Source of the DNA: Leptospira mayottensis 200901116
Lineage (GTDB): Bacteria > Spirochaetota > Leptospiria > Leptospirales > Leptospiraceae
Assembly (NCBI RefSeq): GCF_000306675.2
Contig: NZ_CP024871.1
Coordinates: forward strand, 3,060,001 to 3,104,000
Reading direction: 5' to 3'
DNA: 44,000 nt
Below the pieces are notes generated by a model, which had not been told where the DNA came from, made no database searches, and saw only the letters and a program-made list of their open reading frames with translations. The position numbers and the translations under genes are program-made. Each line of letters opens with the position of its first letter. Position 1 is the first letter of the stretch. Shown one piece after another: positions 30,288 to 44,000 of the stretch.

Positions 30288-30316
30288 TTCTTAAGACTCC
30301 TATACAAACTTTTAGC
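30288..30316 (+). promoter_or_regulatory. Very short leader before the CRISPR array
   Basis: Only 29 bp separate cas2 from the first repeat. TATACA (30301-30306) could be a -10 box giving a start just before repeat 1, but no convincing -35 is present. Leader functions for integration and transcription must therefore reach into the end of cas2, or the array is cotranscribed with cas1-cas2. Confidence 0.35.
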
Positions 30317-30832
30317 CTATTCCCCACATGCGTGGGGTTGAACCGTAGGAGCGACACGTCCCGCGACTACTGAGCGCCTATTCCCCACATGCGTGGGGTT
30401 GAACCGCAAAACACCATGATTGTCGCCCATGAGTTCGTCTATTCCCCACATGCGTGGGGTTGAACCGTTACCGATTCCACGCCCATCAGAACGGAAGGGC
30501 TATTCCCCACATGCGTGGGGTTGAACCGGGATTCTCGGTTTACTGGAAAGTTGAAACGGACTATTCCCCACATGCGTGGGGTTGAACCGTGAGGTCGATA
30601 TAAATCCAAAAGTTATCTTAGCTATTCCCCACATGCGTGGGGTTGAACCGACACCTGAAATAATTTTTCTTGGCTGGAAGACCTATTCCCCACATGCGTG
30701 GGGTTGAACCGGCAATACGGGCAGAACTGAAAATTAAATTTCCCTATTCCCCACATGCGTGGGGTTGAACCGATAATAAAATTGATAATAAAGAGAAAGA
30801 AAACTATTCCCCACATGCGTGGGGTTTGAGCT
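30317..30832 (+). CRISPR. Type I-E CRISPR array, 9 repeats and 8 spacers
   Basis: 29-bp repeats with hairpin core CCCCACATGCGTGGGG and 3' end GTTGAACCG start at 30317, 30378, 30439, 30500, 30561, 30622, 30683, 30744 and 30804. The first eight are identical by eye. The ninth is degenerate after the hairpin (GTTTGAGCT), which marks the leader-distal end and fits transcription from the cas2 side. Spacers 1-7 are 32 nt and spacer 8 (30773-30803) is 31 nt and A-rich. The final G of the repeat is what type I-E adaptation derives from an AAG PAM. No spacer matches elsewhere in this window by eye, and all spacers differ. Confidence 0.98.
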
Positions 30833-30878
30833 TTCAATTCCTAACCGGTGTCGGATTTCTATTTTTTATATATGTAAG

Positions 30879-31066
30879 GTGAATCAGAGGATCAAATTTT
30901 TTACACGTGGATTACTAACTTTAACGATTGTACAAGTAACTTGGTCCGCAAAATCCGCTCAAAGATTATAAGCTGGAAAAAATCATAACGAAACGTATCG
31001 CAGAAGAACAAATCCAGAAGACATACAAGGAATCTGAATCTAATTATAAAAATTATTTCCTTTAAA
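30879..31066 (+). pseudogene. Possible remnant of a secreted-protein gene
   Basis: A GTG at 30879 opens a 30-codon frame resembling a signal peptide (FFTRGLLTLTIVQVTWSAKSA). In another frame, LEKIITKRIAEEQIQKTYKE and ESNYKNYFL run to a stop near 31064. Together they look like the two ends of a gene with internal loss. Evidence is weak. The stretch 30833-30878 shows nothing. Confidence 0.25.
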
Positions 31067-31082
31067 GATTTCTTGAATTGTT

Positions 31083-32234
<1,152 letters not shown>

Positions 32235-32668
32235 ACGACAACCTTTGAGCTTTTCTTTTTTTCATTCGTGAGAACACCGCTTTCCTATCGCATACAAATC
32301 GATCTTTCAGATCTCTATACCATTTTTCGTCGAATTCAATTTTTGAATTCCAAAAAATTTATATATCCGGTCTCAAGCATATTTCAATTCGAACTCCGTT
32401 TCGAATTCTTTCCCGACGCTACAACATCGGTTTTAGATTCAATTCAGAGATATTCTTTTTGCAAACATCTACGATGGGGCCAGTTTTTTCGCAAACTTAA
32501 AAGCCTATTTCAAAACCTTAGAATGTAAGAACTACTACGAAAATTGAACAACGAAAAAGCCCATAAATTACCAAGGAGTCGTAACCCGTGAGAACTCTAC
32601 GTTTTGTTACAGACTTACCGTATACAACTGACTTATTTTAAGATTTTGGAATAGGCTTTTAAATTCCT
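32235..32668. other. Intergenic region with dispersed repeat
   Basis: No supported gene. CTACGTTTTGTT at 32596-32607 recurs in the cas6e-cas1 gap (28680-28690). A 104-codon frame at 32214-32528 starts inside the acyltransferase gene, lacks a ribosome site and is probably spurious. Confidence 0.4.
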
Positions 32669-32989
32669 TTATTCCGAAACTAAAAATTTAAGGCCTAAAA
32701 CCGAAAGAATCAACGTAGATAAAAAGAATCCTCTCCAAAAATCAATAGGTTCTCCATGAATTACAATACCAACAAGTATAGTTCCTGCCGCGCCCAAACC
32801 GGTCCAAATCGCGTAAGCAGTTCCCATAGGAATCGTCTGAACTGCCTTGTTCAGAAACGCCAAACTAAAAACCGAAGAAACTACAAAGCCCCCGATCCAT
32901 GTCGGTTTAGTAAAATTATCGGATAACTTGAGGCAAGTCGTAAATCCGATCTCGAATCTAGAAGCGATGATAAGATAAATCCAAGCCAT
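32669..32989 (-). CDS. Small multidrug resistance (SMR) transporter, SugE/Gdx-like
   Basis: 106 residues with four membrane helices, the size and layout of SMR proteins. The membrane Glu lies in FEIGFTTCLKLS of helix 1, followed by AVQTIPMGTAYAIWTGLGAAGT, close to the SugE/Gdx branch, which exports guanidinium and some quaternary cations. I prefer the ATG at 32989, which gives the usual length; a GTG at 32998 adds three residues. No paired SMR partner or guanidine riboswitch was seen nearby. Confidence 0.88.
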   Translation of the reverse strand: MAWIYLIIASRFEIGFTTCLKLSDNFTKPTWIGGFVVSSVFSLAFLNKAVQTIPMGTAYAIWTGLGAAGTILVGIVIHGEPIDFWRGFFLSTLILSVLGLKFLVSE

Positions 32990-33539
32990 AGCCCACACTC
33001 TTTTACTCTAAATGGATATCAACTCATTATCAACAAATCCCGATCATTGTCTTCATACTATCGCAAAAGGAATATGATAAACTCGGATTTTTATCCAATC
33101 GCTCCGCTTTCCGATAAGCGGAAACGAATCTGTAGTTTTATGGTTCAGGATTAAATCGTTTCTATGAATGCTTCAATCCAGACAAACACTAATTATTTGC
33201 ACAAGAAAACTCGTTTACAAATTTTGAAATATATTAAAATTTTATAATGATTAATCGAAACCGTAAAAATCCAATAAAAACCGATCCAAAACACACTTGT
33301 AACTTCGGGAATCGTTCAAAAGAAAATCGCAAATACGATAAATTCGGTTCTATCAGGCGCGCTATATTATGATTTCTCCTGGATGAGATTCTCAAGATTG
33401 AAACTTTCCAGAAAGAAAAATATCCTATCAATAAAGCACTTAAGTAATTCCAACCATAAAGGAGATTATAACCCACCCAAAAACAACTTATAATTTCGGT
33501 TTATCTCTTTTACTCGCAAAGCAACAGATCAAACAAAAG

Positions 33540-33931
33540 AAGTTTCAATTCTTCCTTCGAATTCATCAAAGCCCATCCTAAGAGAAAGGGACCTTTTGCG
33601 ACCGAAGCCAAAGAATTGGTGGCCAAAAAAATCAAAATCCCGGAAGGGATCGAAACATTGGGGAGGACAATTCGAAAATTTGCACAGGGGTTTCCCGTCT
33701 ACAATTCGTAATTCCACTGATATGACCGGAGTTCTTTTCATATCAAGATTATTGCATATGTTTTAGAAAAACCAAAACAAGGATTTGAAGTCATCCGTGC
33801 TTGAAGCCGCCGTCATCCAAAGGCCTCTCGTCACAGTGATCGTCGGAGGTCGTGCTCTGGAACTACTCGTCACCTTGATTTATATTCCTTCCCTATTTTA
33901 TCTTACGGAAAAAAGAGAATACATCGTTTGA
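33540..33931 (+). pseudogene. Remnant of a CzcA/CusA-type RND metal-efflux gene
   Basis: Frameshifted but recognisable: TEAKELVAKKIKIPEG (about 33600-33650), then in another frame WGGQFENLHRG (33659-33691), the periplasmic-domain motif of heavy-metal RND pumps. After a deletion comes EAAVIQRPLVTVIVGGRALE and LVTLIYIPSLFYL (33803-33931), the conserved C-terminal end of CzcA. Most of the roughly 1,000-residue protein is missing. The rest of 33000-34042 shows nothing else supportable. Confidence 0.75.
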
Positions 33932-34042
33932 ACTTTTCAGTCAAAATTGTCCGAAAAATTTTAACTTTTTATTTACCTTTTAAAAAGGGGAAAAGTCTAA
34001 TCTCCAAAATAAGTGACTTAAAAAACTTTTAGGAGCAAACCT

Positions 34043-34699
<657 letters not shown>

Positions 34700-34700
34700 T

Positions 34701-36833
<2,133 letters not shown>

Positions 36834-36927
36834 CAACCGTGCACAGACGACAACCAGTTTAAACGTTAGCCACCCATTTCGTCGACCTTTTTCTCGTTCT
36901 TAAAATTCTCAAAGCAGGTCCTCTTAA

Positions 36928-36970
36928 CTCCTTTCAAAAATCTCGAAAGGAGTCGATCCGATTCGGATCG
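36928..36970. other. Two adjacent perfect hairpins between operons
   Basis: CTCCTTTC (36928-36935) pairs with GAAAGGAG (36945-36952), and CGATCCG (36954-36960) with CGGATCG (36964-36970). They lie downstream of the phosphatase gene and upstream of the kinase gene, both minus strand. No U-run follows on either strand, so they may be mRNA-end stabilisers or protein sites rather than standard terminators. Confidence 0.4.
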
Positions 36971-37013
36971 TCAGAATTCAGCCGTACACGATCGAACGCA
37001 TTGTATGATTCGC

Positions 37014-37748
<735 letters not shown>

Positions 37749-37754
37749 GAGCAG

Positions 37755-39180
<1,426 letters not shown>

Positions 39181-39200
39181 AACATTCCTTAATTCTAATA

Positions 39201-42867
<3,667 letters not shown>

Positions 42868-42882
42868 CTTTAGGAGCGCTCT

Positions 42883-44000
<1,118 letters not shown>

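Noticed and set aside
30622..30837. Minus-strand ORF across the array with repeating PRMWGI/PTHVGN text
   Set aside because: It is a translation of CRISPR repeats and spacers, a common artefact.

Overview
The window looks like chromosome from a pathogenic-clade Leptospira. The GC content is low. TTG and GTG starts are frequent. There are spirochaetal lipoproteins, a hypothetical protein of spirochaete character next to trpS, and several decaying genes in long AT-rich gaps. The genus call rests on gene content and style only, and the species cannot be fixed from sequence alone.

Layout. (1) 1-9.4 kb: a large hypothetical protein overlapping trpS, a lipoprotein, an ABC-F ATPase and a TrhO-type tRNA hydroxylase, separated by gaps that hold gene remains. 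(2) 9.4-16.7 kb, minus strand: a BASS transporter tightly coupled to a TauD/TfdA-like dioxygenase, then a SUF iron-sulfur cluster in the order sufC, sufD, Rieske ferredoxin, sufS, sufU, with sufT downstream and no sufB in sight. A GC-rich inverted-repeat element lies between sufU and sufT. (3) 17.3-18.7 kb: a DUF389 membrane protein. (4) 19.8-30.9 kb, plus strand: an AT-rich island with a complete type I-E CRISPR-Cas system (cas3, cas8e, cse2, cas7e, cas5e, cas6e, cas1, cas2) and a 9-repeat array. (5) 31-36.8 kb: an HGSNAT-like membrane acyltransferase, an SMR transporter, a wrecked RND metal-efflux gene, a glutathione transferase and an orphan membrane histidine kinase. (6) 37-40.4 kb, minus strand: acyl-CoA dehydrogenase, APH-like kinase, DUF6285 and a histidine-phosphatase homologue, an arrangement like LvaC/LvaA/LvaB for 4-hydroxyacyl-CoA catabolism. 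(7) 41-44 kb: a cyclic-nucleotide-binding protein overlapping an acyltransferase-3 gene, then a truncated beta-propeller lipoprotein.

The main discovery is upstream of cas3. Two degenerate copies of the array's own repeat lie in reverse orientation at 20016-20044 and 20079-20107, around a 34-nt pseudo-spacer. The decay is asymmetric. The copy that would supply the crRNA 5' handle keeps that end perfectly, and the copy that would supply the 3' hairpin keeps a perfect stem. The first 9 nt of the pseudo-spacer, and 15 of its first 17, match a site about 100 bp away that is flanked by a textbook type I-E AAG PAM and sits 5 bp upstream of a TTGACA -35 box. That promoter drives a previously hidden 74-codon ORF with a strong Shine-Dalgarno sequence, then cas3. 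The simplest reading is a CRISPR-RNA-like regulator (CreR type) that lets Cascade repress its own operon. The alternative is a CreTA-type addiction module in which the small ORF is the guarded gene.

The CRISPR locus has other oddities: a 272-bp gap with a decayed ORF between cas5e and cas6e, a 592-bp AT-rich gap before cas1, a Cas2 with a C-terminal tail of about 53 residues, and only 29 bp between cas2 and the first repeat.
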